64,000 bases of DNA. It comes from Candidatus Minthosoma equi (lineage in GTDB: Bacteria > Bacteroidota > Bacteroidia > Bacteroidales > Bacteroidaceae). The position numbers and the translations under genes were made by a program. Below the pieces are notes generated by a model. The model ran no database searches. It saw only the letters and a list, made by a program, of their open reading frames with translations, and had not been told where the DNA came from. Shown here piece after piece: positions 1 to 9,400 of this stretch (its first letter is position 1; each line of letters starts with the position of its first letter). The stretch is taken from the NCBI GenBank assembly GCA_018064885.1, contig JAGHUI010000006.1:1-64000 (forward strand), written 5' to 3'.

Positions 1-24
1 ACGAACTCGCCATGCTAGATGTTT

Positions 25-99
25 TGGTAGCGCCTACGAGAATCGAACTCGTGTTCCATGCGTGAGAGGCATGTGTCCTAGCCGCTAGACGAAAGCGCC
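25..99 (-). tRNA. tRNA-Glu (anticodon CTC)
   Basis: On the minus strand the sequence folds as a full cloverleaf. A 7-bp acceptor stem starts GGCGCTT and pairs with AGGCGCT, the anticodon loop is CTCTCAC (anticodon CTC), and a T-arm TTCGATT loop is present. The 3' CCA is encoded at 25-27. It lies 6 nt downstream of tRNA-Ser and is probably cotranscribed with it. Confidence 0.95.
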
Positions 100-105
100 A
101 TTCGG

Positions 106-196
106 TGGCGGAAGGAGGGGGATTCGAACCCCCGGTACGGTAAACCCGTACGTCAGTTTAGCAAACTGGTGGTTTCAGCCACTCACCCATCCTTCC
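106..196 (-). tRNA. tRNA-Ser (anticodon GCT)
   Basis: A class II tRNA of 91 nt with a long variable arm (GTACGGG paired with CCGTAC). The acceptor stem GGAAGGA pairs with TCCTTCC, and CCA is encoded at 106-108. The anticodon loop TTGCTAA gives GCT, which reads AGC/AGU serine codons. Confidence 0.95.
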
Positions 197-270
197 GGAA
201 CCTGTGTTCTGAATTTACAAAACGGTTAAAAAGAAGCCTTGCTAAGAGCGCTCTCCCGTTAATTGCGGTG

Positions 271-278
271 CAAAGGTA
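271..278 (-). promoter_or_regulatory. Bacteroidetes -7 box for the tRNA-Ser/Glu pair
   Basis: The minus strand reads TACCTTTG, a match to the TAnnTTTG -7 element of Bacteroidetes sigma-ABfr. It sits about 75 nt upstream of tRNA-Ser, back to back with the mazG promoter. Confidence 0.6.
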
Positions 279-321
279 GAGTTATTTTTTCAATCTCACA
301 AACTTTTTCAAAAAAAAATCT

Positions 322-329
322 TACCTTTG
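322..329 (+). promoter_or_regulatory. -7 box of mazG
   Basis: TACCTTTG matches TAnnTTTG. The expected transcription start is about 5-8 nt downstream, which supports the ATG at 369 rather than a TTG inside this box as the mazG start. Confidence 0.65.
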
Positions 330-368
330 TACAAAAATAATCATTTAAACACAAGAAAAATCCATATT

Positions 369-1199
369 ATGCATACAAGACAAGAGAAAATGGAAGCTTT
401 CGGACGTTTGCTTGACGTAATGGATGACCTCCGCGAGAAGTGTCCTTGGGACAGAAAACAGACAAACGAGAGCTTACGTCCAAACACAATTGAGGAAACA
501 TACGAACTATGCGACGCTCTCATCAAGGAAGATCAGTTGAACATCTGCAAGGAACTGGGCGACGTGCTTCTTCACATCGTTTTCTACTCAAAAATTGGCG
601 AAGAGAAAAATGAGTTCGACGTTGCAGATGTCTGCAACAAACTTTGCGACAAGCTCATATTCCGTCATCCTCACGTATATGGAGACGCTGTTGCGAACAA
701 TGCCAACGAAGTTCTTCAGACCTGGGAACAGATAAAGACAAAAGAAAAAGATGGCAATAAAACCGTTCTCGCAGGCGTCCCCGATGCCCTCCCATCACTT
801 ATAAAAGCATATCGCATTCAGGACAAAGCTCGCAACGTTGGCTTTGACTGGGAAGAGCGCCGTGATGTATGGAATAAAGTAAAAGAAGAAATTACCGAAT
901 TTGAAGCAGAAGTTGAAACACTATACAGCGAAGCAGAAACCGACGAAGCTAAAGCCATTGCCAAGGCAAAAGCCACAGCAGAGTTTGGCGATGTAATGTT
1001 CTCTCTTATAAATGCAGCCCGCCTATACAAAATCAACCCCGACAACGCTCTTGAGCATACAAACCAGAAATTCATACACCGCTTCAACTATGTAGAGGCA
1101 AAGGCAAAAGAAAAAGACCAAGCTCTCAAAGACCTGACCTTAAAGGAAATGGATCAATTCTGGAATGAAGCAAAACAATATGAGATGATTCACAATTAA
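369..1199 (+). CDS. mazG: Nucleoside triphosphate pyrophosphohydrolase MazG
   Basis: MazG hydrolyses (d)NTPs to NMP and pyrophosphate, cleaning the nucleotide pool or lowering ppGpp-related stress signals. The 276-residue protein has the usual two tandem MazG domains. The first has CPWD near residue 25, the metal-binding EETYE at 42-46 and KELGD at 61-65. The second carries KEEITEFEAEV and EFGDVMFSLIN. The ATG at 369 was chosen because the in-frame TTG at 327 lies inside the promoter box. It is a single gene, convergent with metH, with about 25 nt between stop codons and no obvious terminator there. Confidence 0.95.
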   Translation: MHTRQEKMEAFGRLLDVMDDLREKCPWDRKQTNESLRPNTIEETYELCDALIKEDQLNICKELGDVLLHIVFYSKIGEEKNEFDVADVCNKLCDKLIFRHPHVYGDAVANNANEVLQTWEQIKTKEKDGNKTVLAGVPDALPSLIKAYRIQDKARNVGFDWEERRDVWNKVKEEITEFEAEVETLYSEAETDEAKAIAKAKATAEFGDVMFSLINAARLYKINPDNALEHTNQKFIHRFNYVEAKAKEKDQALKDLTLKEMDQFWNEAKQYEMIHN

Positions 1200-1224
1200 T
1201 CAATTGTTAAAGACAAAACAACAT

Positions 1225-3990
1225 TTATTCGAAGAAATTTGGCTTGTGCTTTCTTGCCTCGTCTATGGACAATATGTCGGATTTCTGTTCTGTACGTTCG
1301 GAACGGAGTGAGGCGTATTTCTTGTTCAGGGAACTTACCATATCATCATGAGTCTCTGGATTCATGAGCTTGGCACTGGCTATCACGTTCTGTGACGCAT
1401 CCTTCATCCAAAGCACTGGTCCGGAATATACTGGGGCTATCTTCAAGGCTGTGTGGAGTTCACTGGTTGTGGCTCCGCCTATCATGATTGGGATGTTTAC
1501 GCCTCGCTGTTCAAGAGCACGAGCTACGGCTACCATTTCTTCAAGTGATGGTGTGATAAGTCCTGATAGACCAACAATATCCACGTTGAGTTCTATAGCT
1601 TTGCTTACAATGTCTTCCGTTGGCACCATGACACCAAGATCGATGATTTCGTAGTTGTTGCAGGCTAAGATCACGCTCACGATATTCTTGCCAATATCAT
1701 GCACATCGCCCTTGACTGTGGCAAGAAGAACCTTGCCTGCTTTCTTGGCTCCTTCCTCACGAGATGCCTCGATGAGGGGCTGGAGAATGCTGACGGCTTT
1801 CTTCATTGTACGAGCTGTCTTGACCACTTGTGGAAGGAACATTTTTCCATTTCCAAAGAGTTCACCAACTGTATTCATAGCGTCCATTAGAGGACCTTCA
1901 ATGATAGCCACTGGATTGCCGTATTTCTGAACAGCCTCGTCAAGATCCTTTTCCAAGAAATCGCCTATTCCCTTGACAAGAGCATGTTTCAGGCGGTCTT
2001 CCACACAACCCTCGCGCCAATCGTTTGCGTTTGTCTTTGGCAATGTTCCGCCATTCTTCAGAGCTTCTTTCTCAGCTTCTTTTTCCGCCTTGATTCTATC
2101 GGCAATCTCTATGAGTCGTTCGGTAGCACCAGCATCTGTGTTCAGCAGAACATCGTCAATAGCCTTGAGCACATCCTCTGGAATGTCGCTGTAGAGCACC
2201 TGTGTGGCAGGATTGACGATACCCATGTCTTGTCCCTTGGCTATGGAATGGTAAAGGAACACGGCATGCATTGCTTCACGAATGTAGTTATTTCCTCGGA
2301 ATGAGAAGGATAGATTGCTCATACCTCCGCTGACATGAGCGCCTGGAAGGTTCTGGCGTATCCATTCTGTGGCACGAATGAAGTCAATGCCGTAGCTGTT
2401 GTGCTCTTCCATTCCTGTAGCAACGGCAAGGACATTAGGATCGAAGATGATGTCATTGGGATTGAAGCCTGCCTTATCTACAAGAAGGCGGTAGGCGCGT
2501 TCACATATTTCAATTTTACGCTCGTAGGTTGTTGCCTGACCTTTCTCGTCAAATGCCATGACTACGGTTGCAGCGCCAAGCCGCTTGATTTCACGAGCAT
2601 GGGAGAGGAATTTCTCTTCTCCTTCTTTGAGGGATATGGAGTTGACGATGCTTTTGCCCTGCACACATTTCAGTCCGGCAGAAATGACGTTCCAGTCGCT
2701 GGAGTCGATCATCACAGGCACTTTGGCAATGTCGGGATCGCTCATGAGAAGATTGAGGAACGTAACCATCTCTTGCTTTGCATCGAGAAGTCCATCGTCC
2801 ATGTTTATGTCAATGACAAGGGCTCCATCCTCTACCTGTTTACGGGCAATGGAAAGGGCTTCATCGTAGTTTTTCTCGTTTATAAGACGAAGGAACTTTC
2901 GCGAACCTGCCACGTTACAGCGTTCACCTACGTTCACGAATTTTCTCTCTGGAGTCAGCTCAAGTACTTCCAAACCACTGAGAAGCATATTCTTAGCAGG
3001 TTCGACTGGAACGTGAGGAGCTTTTCCTTCAATCAGAGCTGAGTATTCGGCGATGAACTTCTCTGTCGTTCCGCAACAGCCTCCGATGATGTTCACAAGA
3101 CCTTCATCGACATACTCCTTGATCTGTTCAGCCATCATCTTTGGAGTCTCATCGTACAGTCCCATGGAGTTTGGCAAACCAGCATTAGGATGGGCAGAGA
3201 TATAGTATGGCGCCTTCTCGGCAAGATTCTTCAGGAATGGTTTCAACTGGCGCGCTCCGAAGGAACAGTTCAATCCGATGGAGAAGATTTCAGCATGCTG
3301 AACACTGGCAAGGAAGGCTTCGAGAGTCTGACCTGAAAGGGTGCGTCCAGCAGTATCGCTGACAGTGACAGAGAGCATCAGCGGAATACGCTTGGATTGT
3401 TTATCCATCGCTATTTCAGCAGCATAGATAGCAGCTTTGGCATTGAGAGAGTCGAAGATTGTCTCTATGAGAAGAGCATCCACCCCACCCTCAATCAGGG
3501 CTTCCATCTGTTCCACATAGGCATCAACAAGCTCATCGTACGTGAGAGCACGAAGAGCAGGATTGTTCACATCTGGAGAAATGGACAGCGTCTTGTTTGT
3601 AGGACCAACATCTCCCAAAACAAAGCGTGGCTTAGCAGGATTCTTCTTGGTAAATTCATCAGCAATTTCACGAGCAATCCTTGCACCAGCAAGATTCATC
3701 TCACGAGAGCAATCCTGCACGTTGTAGTCAGCCATGGAAATGCGCTGAGACGAGAATGTGCAGGTTGTGATGAGATCTGCCCCGACTTCAAGGTACTTGC
3801 GGTGAATATCCTTGATCACATCAGGACGAGTGAGGCAAAGAATGTCGTTGTTGCCCTTCATCTGCCAATCTATATCGGCAAATCTTTCTCCTCTGAAATC
3901 TTTTTCCTCAAGACCATAGCTCTGGATCATCGTGCCCATAGCACCGTCCAGAATGAGTATCCTGTCCTTAATAGCTTCGCGTAGTGTCAT
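1225..3990 (-). CDS. metH: Cobalamin-dependent methionine synthase MetH, short form
   Basis: MetH transfers the methyl group of 5-methyltetrahydrofolate through cobalamin to homocysteine. The 921 residues contain the N-terminal homocysteine S-methyltransferase domain (LDGAMGTM; zinc cysteines in GLNCSFG and GGCCGTT), the pterin-binding domain ([12 protein letters not shown]), the cap domain and the B12-binding domain with the DVHDIGKN cobalamin-ligand motif. It ends about 110 residues after that motif, so the C-terminal AdoMet-binding reactivation domain of the ~1230-residue E. coli enzyme is absent. The start is the ATG at 3990 behind AAGGAAG; a TTG at 4011 is unlikely. It lies 37 nt downstream of smpB, probably in the same operon. 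Confidence 0.95.
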   Translation of the reverse strand: MTLREAIKDRILILDGAMGTMIQSYGLEEKDFRGERFADIDWQMKGNNDILCLTRPDVIKDIHRKYLEVGADLITTCTFSSQRISMADYNVQDCSREMNLAGARIAREIADEFTKKNPAKPRFVLGDVGPTNKTLSISPDVNNPALRALTYDELVDAYVEQMEALIEGGVDALLIETIFDSLNAKAAIYAAEIAMDKQSKRIPLMLSVTVSDTAGRTLSGQTLEAFLASVQHAEIFSIGLNCSFGARQLKPFLKNLAEKAPYYISAHPNAGLPNSMGLYDETPKMMAEQIKEYVDEGLVNIIGGCCGTTEKFIAEYSALIEGKAPHVPVEPAKNMLLSGLEVLELTPERKFVNVGERCNVAGSRKFLRLINEKNYDEALSIARKQVEDGALVIDINMDDGLLDAKQEMVTFLNLLMSDPDIAKVPVMIDSSDWNVISAGLKCVQGKSIVNSISLKEGEEKFLSHAREIKRLGAATVVMAFDEKGQATTYERKIEICERAYRLLVDKAGFNPNDIIFDPNVLAVATGMEEHNSYGIDFIRATEWIRQNLPGAHVSGGMSNLSFSFRGNNYIREAMHAVFLYHSIAKGQDMGIVNPATQVLYSDIPEDVLKAIDDVLLNTDAGATERLIEIADRIKAEKEAEKEALKNGGTLPKTNANDWREGCVEDRLKHALVKGIGDFLEKDLDEAVQKYGNPVAIIEGPLMDAMNTVGELFGNGKMFLPQVVKTARTMKKAVSILQPLIEASREEGAKKAGKVLLATVKGDVHDIGKNIVSVILACNNYEIIDLGVMVPTEDIVSKAIELNVDIVGLSGLITPSLEEMVAVARALEQRGVNIPIMIGGATTSELHTALKIAPVYSGPVLWMKDASQNVIASAKLMNPETHDDMVSSLNKKYASLRSERTEQKSDILSIDEARKHKPNFFE

Positions 3991-4027
3991 TTCTTCCTTA
4001 AAAAAGATCAATACAAATCTTTGAAAA

Positions 4028-4510
4028 TCAATACAAATTATGTTTCTTCGCCATATCCATCATGCGCTTGTCTTCTTTCTCTTTGAGAGACTGGCGCTTG
4101 TCGTATTCCTTCTTGCCTCGTGCAAGAGCAATGACCATTTTGGCAAGTCCTTTCTCATTTATAAATATACGCACAGGCACGATGGTGAAGCCTGGAGCCT
4201 TTGTGTCCTCCATAAGGTTGCGAATCTCCTTGCGGTTGAGCAGGAGCTTTCTTTCGCGACGCTCAACGTGATTGTTGTACGAACCTTGTTCATAGAGAGC
4301 CACATACATGTTCTTCACCCATATTTCGCCATTGTTTATGTAGCAATATGTGTCCACCAAGCTTGCCTTTCCCGCACGTATCGACTTGATTTCCGTACCG
4401 GTAAGTACAATGCCCGCAGTGAAGGTGTCAACAAACTCATAGTCAAATGACGCCCTCTTATTCTTTATATTTATCTGCTGTTTTCCCTTTACGACCTTAT
4501 TCTTTGCCAT
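4028..4510 (-). CDS. smpB: SsrA-binding protein SmpB
   Basis: SmpB binds tmRNA and delivers it to stalled ribosomes for trans-translation. The 160-residue protein has the expected length and landmarks: [27 protein letters not shown] and a basic C-terminal tail ([20 protein letters not shown]) that inserts into the mRNA channel. The ATG at 4510 (MAKNKVV) was chosen over in-frame codons further upstream because it starts at the conserved N-terminus. It overlaps the end of the DUF4375-like gene by 14 nt, suggesting translational coupling; metH follows. Confidence 0.95.
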   Translation of the reverse strand: MAKNKVVKGKQQINIKNKRASFDYEFVDTFTAGIVLTGTEIKSIRAGKASLVDTYCYINNGEIWVKNMYVALYEQGSYNNHVERRERKLLLNRKEIRNLMEDTKAPGFTIVPVRIFINEKGLAKMVIALARGKKEYDKRQSLKEKEDKRMMDMAKKHNLY

Positions 4511-4991
4511 AACATTCCATAATAATTTCTGCAACCTTCGGACTAACCTCTTCCTGATAGTCGTCGAGGAAGTCATCGCCCATCTCGTTCAAATCCTCCA
4601 GCTGCTCGTACAATGCCATGAACTCTTCATCGCTCATGTCTTTCTCTAATTCTTCTTTATGTCTATGATATTCAGACTTTACGCTGTAGAGGAGTTTGGA
4701 AAAATCTTTCATTTCCCACTCTTTCTTGACAACGTATGGGAATGGTCCTTCCAAAACGTACGGAGCAAAGCCGTTCATTATCAACTGAATGAAACCGCCT
4801 TCCATAACTTCGTCAAGAATATAGCGATAGCACAGGTGCGAGTGCTGAGCAGCGCTGAGCATGTCCATATTGTCCGCATTGAGGCTTCCGCCAATAGCAG
4901 CAAGATACTCGTCGGTAATCCAAACGATAAAGTCCGCAGCAGACAATTCCTCGTATTTCTGTTCTACCTTTGCTTTGTCTATTTCAATCAT
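4497..4991 (-). CDS. DUF4375 (DMP19)-like protein
   Basis: A 164-residue acidic soluble protein without signal peptide. The central stretch ([23 protein letters not shown] followed by an NGFAPY motif) resembles the DUF4375/DMP19 family pattern of an acidic residue, GGF and an aromatic-rich helix. The function of this family is not established. The start at 4991 gives MIEIDKAK and lies 41 nt downstream of a -7 box. First gene of the likely operon with smpB and metH. The family call is from motif similarity only. Confidence 0.7.
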   Translation of the reverse strand: MIEIDKAKVEQKYEELSAADFIVWITDEYLAAIGGSLNADNMDMLSAAQHSHLCYRYILDEVMEGGFIQLIMNGFAPYVLEGPFPYVVKKEWEMKDFSKLLYSVKSEYHRHKEELEKDMSDEEFMALYEQLEDLNEMGDDFLDDYQEEVSPKVAEIIMECYGKE

Positions 4992-5032
4992 CTTTTTCAG
5001 TCTTTTCGGTTGTTTCTTTTCCAATTGAATTG

Positions 5033-5040
5033 CAAAGTTA
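5033..5040 (-). promoter_or_regulatory. -7 box for the DUF4375-smpB-metH operon
   Basis: The minus strand reads TAACTTTG, followed by GCAATTC; it sits 41 nt upstream of the first start codon of the operon. Confidence 0.6.
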
Positions 5041-5105
5041 ATGATATTTTGCGAAAAAGGGCAAAGTTTTTTAATAAATAATTTTAGTATATGAGAAATA
5101 AATCT

Positions 5106-5113
5106 TAAATTTG
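5106..5113 (+). promoter_or_regulatory. -7 box of the TPR membrane protein gene
   Basis: TAAATTTG, 37 nt upstream of the ATG at 5151 and divergent from the promoter at 5033-5040. Confidence 0.6.
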
Positions 5114-5150
5114 CACCCGATTTGTGTAGAAAACAAAAAAATAACATAAA

Positions 5151-5834
5151 ATGGCAAAGAACAACAAACAAGTACAACCAACAGACGAGCCTATCGCACT
5201 TGACGTGCAGCTCAGCAAGAGCGAGGCATTTATCGAGAAGAACTGGAAGATTATCGCAGGCGTTCTCGGAGTAGTAATCATTGCAGTCGTGGGCAGTTAC
5301 ATTTTCAAGAACTACATGGCTAACAAGGAGCTTGACGCTCAGAAGGCAATCGCTTCTGCACAGATTGCATTTGCACAGCAGCAGTACGATCAGGCTCTCA
5401 ACGGCGATGGCAACTCTAAGGGATTCATCAAGATCATCGACGAGTTCAGCGGAACTGAGACTGCTAACCTTGCTAAGCTTTACGCTGGTCTTGCATACGC
5501 AAGCACAGACAAGACTGACGAGGCTATCAAGTATCTCGAAGACTTCTCTGCTCAGGACGACCAGATGGTTTCTCCTGCTGCTATGGGCGCTCTTGGCAAC
5601 CTCTACGTTCAGAAGGGTGACACTGAGAAGGGAGCAACAACACTCGTTAAGGCAGCAGACAAGGCTAACAACGATGCTGTAAGCCCAGTGCTTCTTCTTC
5701 AGGCTGGTCAGCTCTACGAGTCTCTCAACCAGAACGACAAGGCTGTTGAGCTTTACAACAAGATCAAGAAGACTTACTTCCGCAGCGTAGTAGCTCAGGA
5801 CATTGACAAATACATCGAGCGCGCTACAAAGTAA
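5151..5834 (+). CDS. Membrane-anchored tetratricopeptide protein (YfgM/TPR_21-like)
   Basis: The protein has 227 residues: a short cytoplasmic N-terminus, one transmembrane helix at about residues 33-52 (IIAGVLGVVIIAVVGSYIF) and an extracytoplasmic part built of helical TPR-like repeats (AKLYAGLAYAS, MGALGNLYVQKGDTEKG, LLQAGQLYESLNQNDKAVELY). This architecture matches the TPR_21/YfgM family, whose E. coli member associates with SecYEG and periplasmic chaperones. The exact role here is inferred. It is followed by a hairpin terminator. Confidence 0.8.
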   Translation: MAKNNKQVQPTDEPIALDVQLSKSEAFIEKNWKIIAGVLGVVIIAVVGSYIFKNYMANKELDAQKAIASAQIAFAQQQYDQALNGDGNSKGFIKIIDEFSGTETANLAKLYAGLAYASTDKTDEAIKYLEDFSAQDDQMVSPAAMGALGNLYVQKGDTEKGATTLVKAADKANNDAVSPVLLLQAGQLYESLNQNDKAVELYNKIKKTYFRSVVAQDIDKYIERATK

Positions 5835-5863
5835 TTGAGAATTAAAATATAATCAACAATTTC

Positions 5864-5909
5864 AAAGTGGAGAACCAGGAATCTGAAATTTCTTGATTCT
5901 TCACTTTTT
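5864..5909 (+). terminator. Hairpin terminator after the TPR gene
   Basis: AAAGTGGAGAACCAGGAA can pair (with G-U pairs) with TTTCTTGATTCTTCACTTT, followed by TT. It separates the TPR gene from ribH. Confidence 0.6.
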
Positions 5910-5949
5910 CATTTCAAGCATAAATAATAATTTCTCACATATTTAATAT

Positions 5950-6438
5950 ATGGCAACAAAGAATCACAATCTCTCTGACTACGACATAAACTCAGTTCCT
6001 GACGCTACCGGCATGAAGATCGGCATTGTTGTTGCTGAATGGAACGAGAACATCACAGCGGCTCTGCTTGATGGTGCTAAAAGCACTCTCATCAAGAATG
6101 GTGTTGCTGCAGAAGACATCACAGTAATGACAGTACCAGGCAGCTTTGAGCTTGTCTATGGCGCTTCTCAGATGGTCAAGGCACCTGTTGATGGCGTTAT
6201 TGCCATTGGTTGCGTTATTCGTGGCGACACTCCTCACGACCGTTACATTTGTCAGGGTGTCACCTATGGCCTTGCTCGTCTCAATGCTGTTCAGGACGTT
6301 CCTGTAATCTACGGACTTATCACTACTCTCGACATGGAGCAGGCTGAGGACAGAGCTGGCGGCAAGATGGGCAATAAGGGCGATGAATGTGCCATTACAG
6401 CCATCAAGATGATTGATTTCAAGAGAAAAATGAAATAG
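5950..6438 (+). CDS. ribH: 6,7-dimethyl-8-ribityllumazine synthase
   Basis: RibH condenses 5-amino-6-ribitylaminouracil with dihydroxybutanone phosphate, the penultimate step of riboflavin synthesis. The 162 residues carry the family signatures: [10 protein letters not shown] (aromatic stacking residue W31), VPGSFEL (62-68) and [15 protein letters not shown] with the catalytic histidine at about residue 96. No other rib genes are adjacent and no FMN riboswitch was recognised in the 115-nt leader. Confidence 0.95.
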   Translation: MATKNHNLSDYDINSVPDATGMKIGIVVAEWNENITAALLDGAKSTLIKNGVAAEDITVMTVPGSFELVYGASQMVKAPVDGVIAIGCVIRGDTPHDRYICQGVTYGLARLNAVQDVPVIYGLITTLDMEQAEDRAGGKMGNKGDECAITAIKMIDFKRKMK

Positions 6439-6477
6439 CAATTACTCTTGTATTGAATATCTGTTTACGACAAAAAC

Positions 6478-9400
6478 ATTTTTTCAGTTATCAAGAAGTT
6501 AGAGGAAATACTGGTTAAGATAGCAGGAACTATAGTTGCTATATACGCAGCAATAGTTCTTGTGTTCAATTTGCCATTCATGCAGAAGAATCTGGCAGAT
6601 TGGGCTGCTGGTATTTTGTCCGACCAAGTGAAATCGAAGGTTGAAATCGGTTCGGTAAATCTTGGGTTCCTAAATCATGTCATTGTGAATGATATGATAA
6701 TATACGAACCGAACGGCACAAAGATGGCTGACATTGCCAGAGTGTCAACAAGCATCAACCTGTTCTCGCTGATATCTGGACAGGTGAACATCAACACCGC
6801 TCAGTTGTATGGCGTTAAGGCTAATCTTTACAAGGACACTCCTGAAAGCACGCCTAACTATCAATTCCTTATAGACGCCTTCAAGAGCGACAAGAAGGAA
6901 CCAGCAAAAATCGACATTCGCCTCAATTCATTCATCATGCGTCATGTTTATGTCAACTATGACGTGAAATCAGAACCTATCCACGAGGGGAAAATTGATG
7001 CTAACCACCTTCACCTGAAGGATTGCGGCATGAACCTGTCGCTCCGCTGTTTGACAAACGATTCCATAGATATGTCCGTCCGTCGTTTGCAGGCAAAGGA
7101 GGAAAACTCTAATTTCTCCATTAAGAACACAAACTTCTCTGTAGCGGGCAACCTCCAAGAAGCAGCAATAACTGGGTTCTTTCTTGAATCGAGAAACACA
7201 TCATTAGGTTTTGATTCTCTGCACATTCACTACGGAAACTACGATACCAACAAGGAGTTTTCTTTCTCATCATCCACAATCAAAGCAACGGTTGTTCCAA
7301 ATGATTTCAGTAATGTTGTTGATAAACTCGCTGATTTTACAGAACCTTACAACATTGCTATTGACGCAGACGGAACAAATAAGGCTGTCAATATAAACAA
7401 GCTCACCGTAGTATCTGAAAGCGGTTCCACATCACTTTCAGCCAACGCTCGCATCGTCAATCCGCTTGACAAGGACAAGAGAGAGATTCACGCTTCTATC
7501 CCCTATCTGTCCATTGCCAACGATGACATTTTGCAAGCAGCAAGTATCTTCATGCCTGAGAAGAGCAACAGCGAACTTATTGCAAATGTGGGAGATGTGT
7601 TGTATTCAGGAAACATCAACGCTGACAAATCGAACGTTTCGTCCGACGGAGACATCAAGACACTTCTTGGAACTATTGATTATGACCTTTCTTATTCTTC
7701 CGACAAATTCCTTGATGGAAATATCACAGGCACAGACCTGAACATTGGCAAACTCACAAATGATGAGCGTTTTGGCTCGGCAACCTTCGACATTGATGTT
7801 GCCATGAACCTTGCTGACACAAAGAAGATTCCTGCTGGAAAAATTGACGGATTTGTTGACGAGTTCCATTTCAACGACTATACATATAATAATATAGAGC
7901 TGTCCTTGCTCACATCTAATGAGAGCGTGGATGGTAAATTGAACATCGACGATGACAACGTCAAGCTTTCATCCGATTTCAGTTACGTTAATTCTGCTAC
8001 AAAGAAGATTCTGTGTCAGTTAGCACTTGACAATTTCAATCCTCACAACTTGAAACTTACCAACGATTATGCAGGTGAGAGCCTATCTCTTTCTGGAAAT
8101 GTGAATCTGCACGGATCTGATTTCAAGAATCTCTATGGAGAGGCAAGTTTGAAGGATGTTAATCTAACCACACCTCAATCGGCTTATCATCTTGACAATC
8201 TTGATATACAGGCAGAAAGGAATGGCGGAGATGGAAACATCTATACAATCAACAGCGACATTATCTCTGGTTCCGTTAAGGGTTGTGGAAATATTGTTGA
8301 CATAGCCAACAGCTTCCAGAACCAGCTGGCTCACCATTTGCCAAAATTGTTCCGTAAGACAAACATTCCCGATGTTGACTTTGTTTATGAATTTTCTGTA
8401 AAGGATAATCCTATAATTCATCATTTTGTTGAACAGGACTTTGAATTGTCCGAACCAATCAGCATTCATGGCAACCTTGAATCAGCAAGCAACAAGATGA
8501 CATTGAATCTTACTGCTCCATTAATCAATGTAGGTGGTAAAAATTACGAAAATATTGCTATCTCTAGTCATTCAAGAAATGAAAATATGCGTGTGGAATG
8601 TTCTGCTGCAACTAATAAAATCTCCACAAATGATGACGAACCCGACACTCACACCTTACTGAATGTTATCTCTGACATTCACAACAACAGGTTTGAAAGC
8701 AATATACGCCTTAACATCGACGGAAGGACAAACATTCAACTTGAGCTATTGCCTGTAATTGAGATAAATGACTCTCTTGGAGCAAGAAAGACAGACATAG
8801 CTCTGCACCGCTCTCATGCCATTCTTAACGATACTGTTTGGACAGTATCTCCTTCAAGCATTTCTGTTTTCGGGAAAAGCGTAGAGTGCAATGGCGTTAA
8901 GATTGCAAATAACAACAATGGCTTTTTGACTGTTAATGGTAAGGTCTCAAGCAACATGAACGATTCCATAGTTGCAAGCTTCAACAAATTGGATTTGAAG
9001 TATCTAACTTCTCTTGCCAATTTCAGCCTTATCCGTCTCACAGGCTTGGCTTCTGGTCATGCTACAGCAAAGAATGTGCTTGGCAATAAGGGCATTCCTG
9101 ATTTCAACGCTTTCCTTACCATCAACAATCTTACTGTTCAAGAAGGTCCTATTGGTGACGCTACCATACAAGCAAATTGGGATGAGTCCATTGACGGAAT
9201 AAATGTCAAGGGACGAATTATTGACCTCTATTCTGCTCCTATTGCACTCACAGGCAAGGAAAAGAAAATGACTGGTATAACTACACTGGATGGCTGGATT
9301 TCACCATCCAAGAACGATATGAGACTGGATATTGGCATTCTAAATACTAATGCGACCTTCCTTCATGGATTCCTTAGAGGTGTGTTCAAGGAAGTAAGTG

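Noticed and set aside
2335..3042. Antisense frame across metH
   Set aside because: No family features; metH is certain on the other strand.
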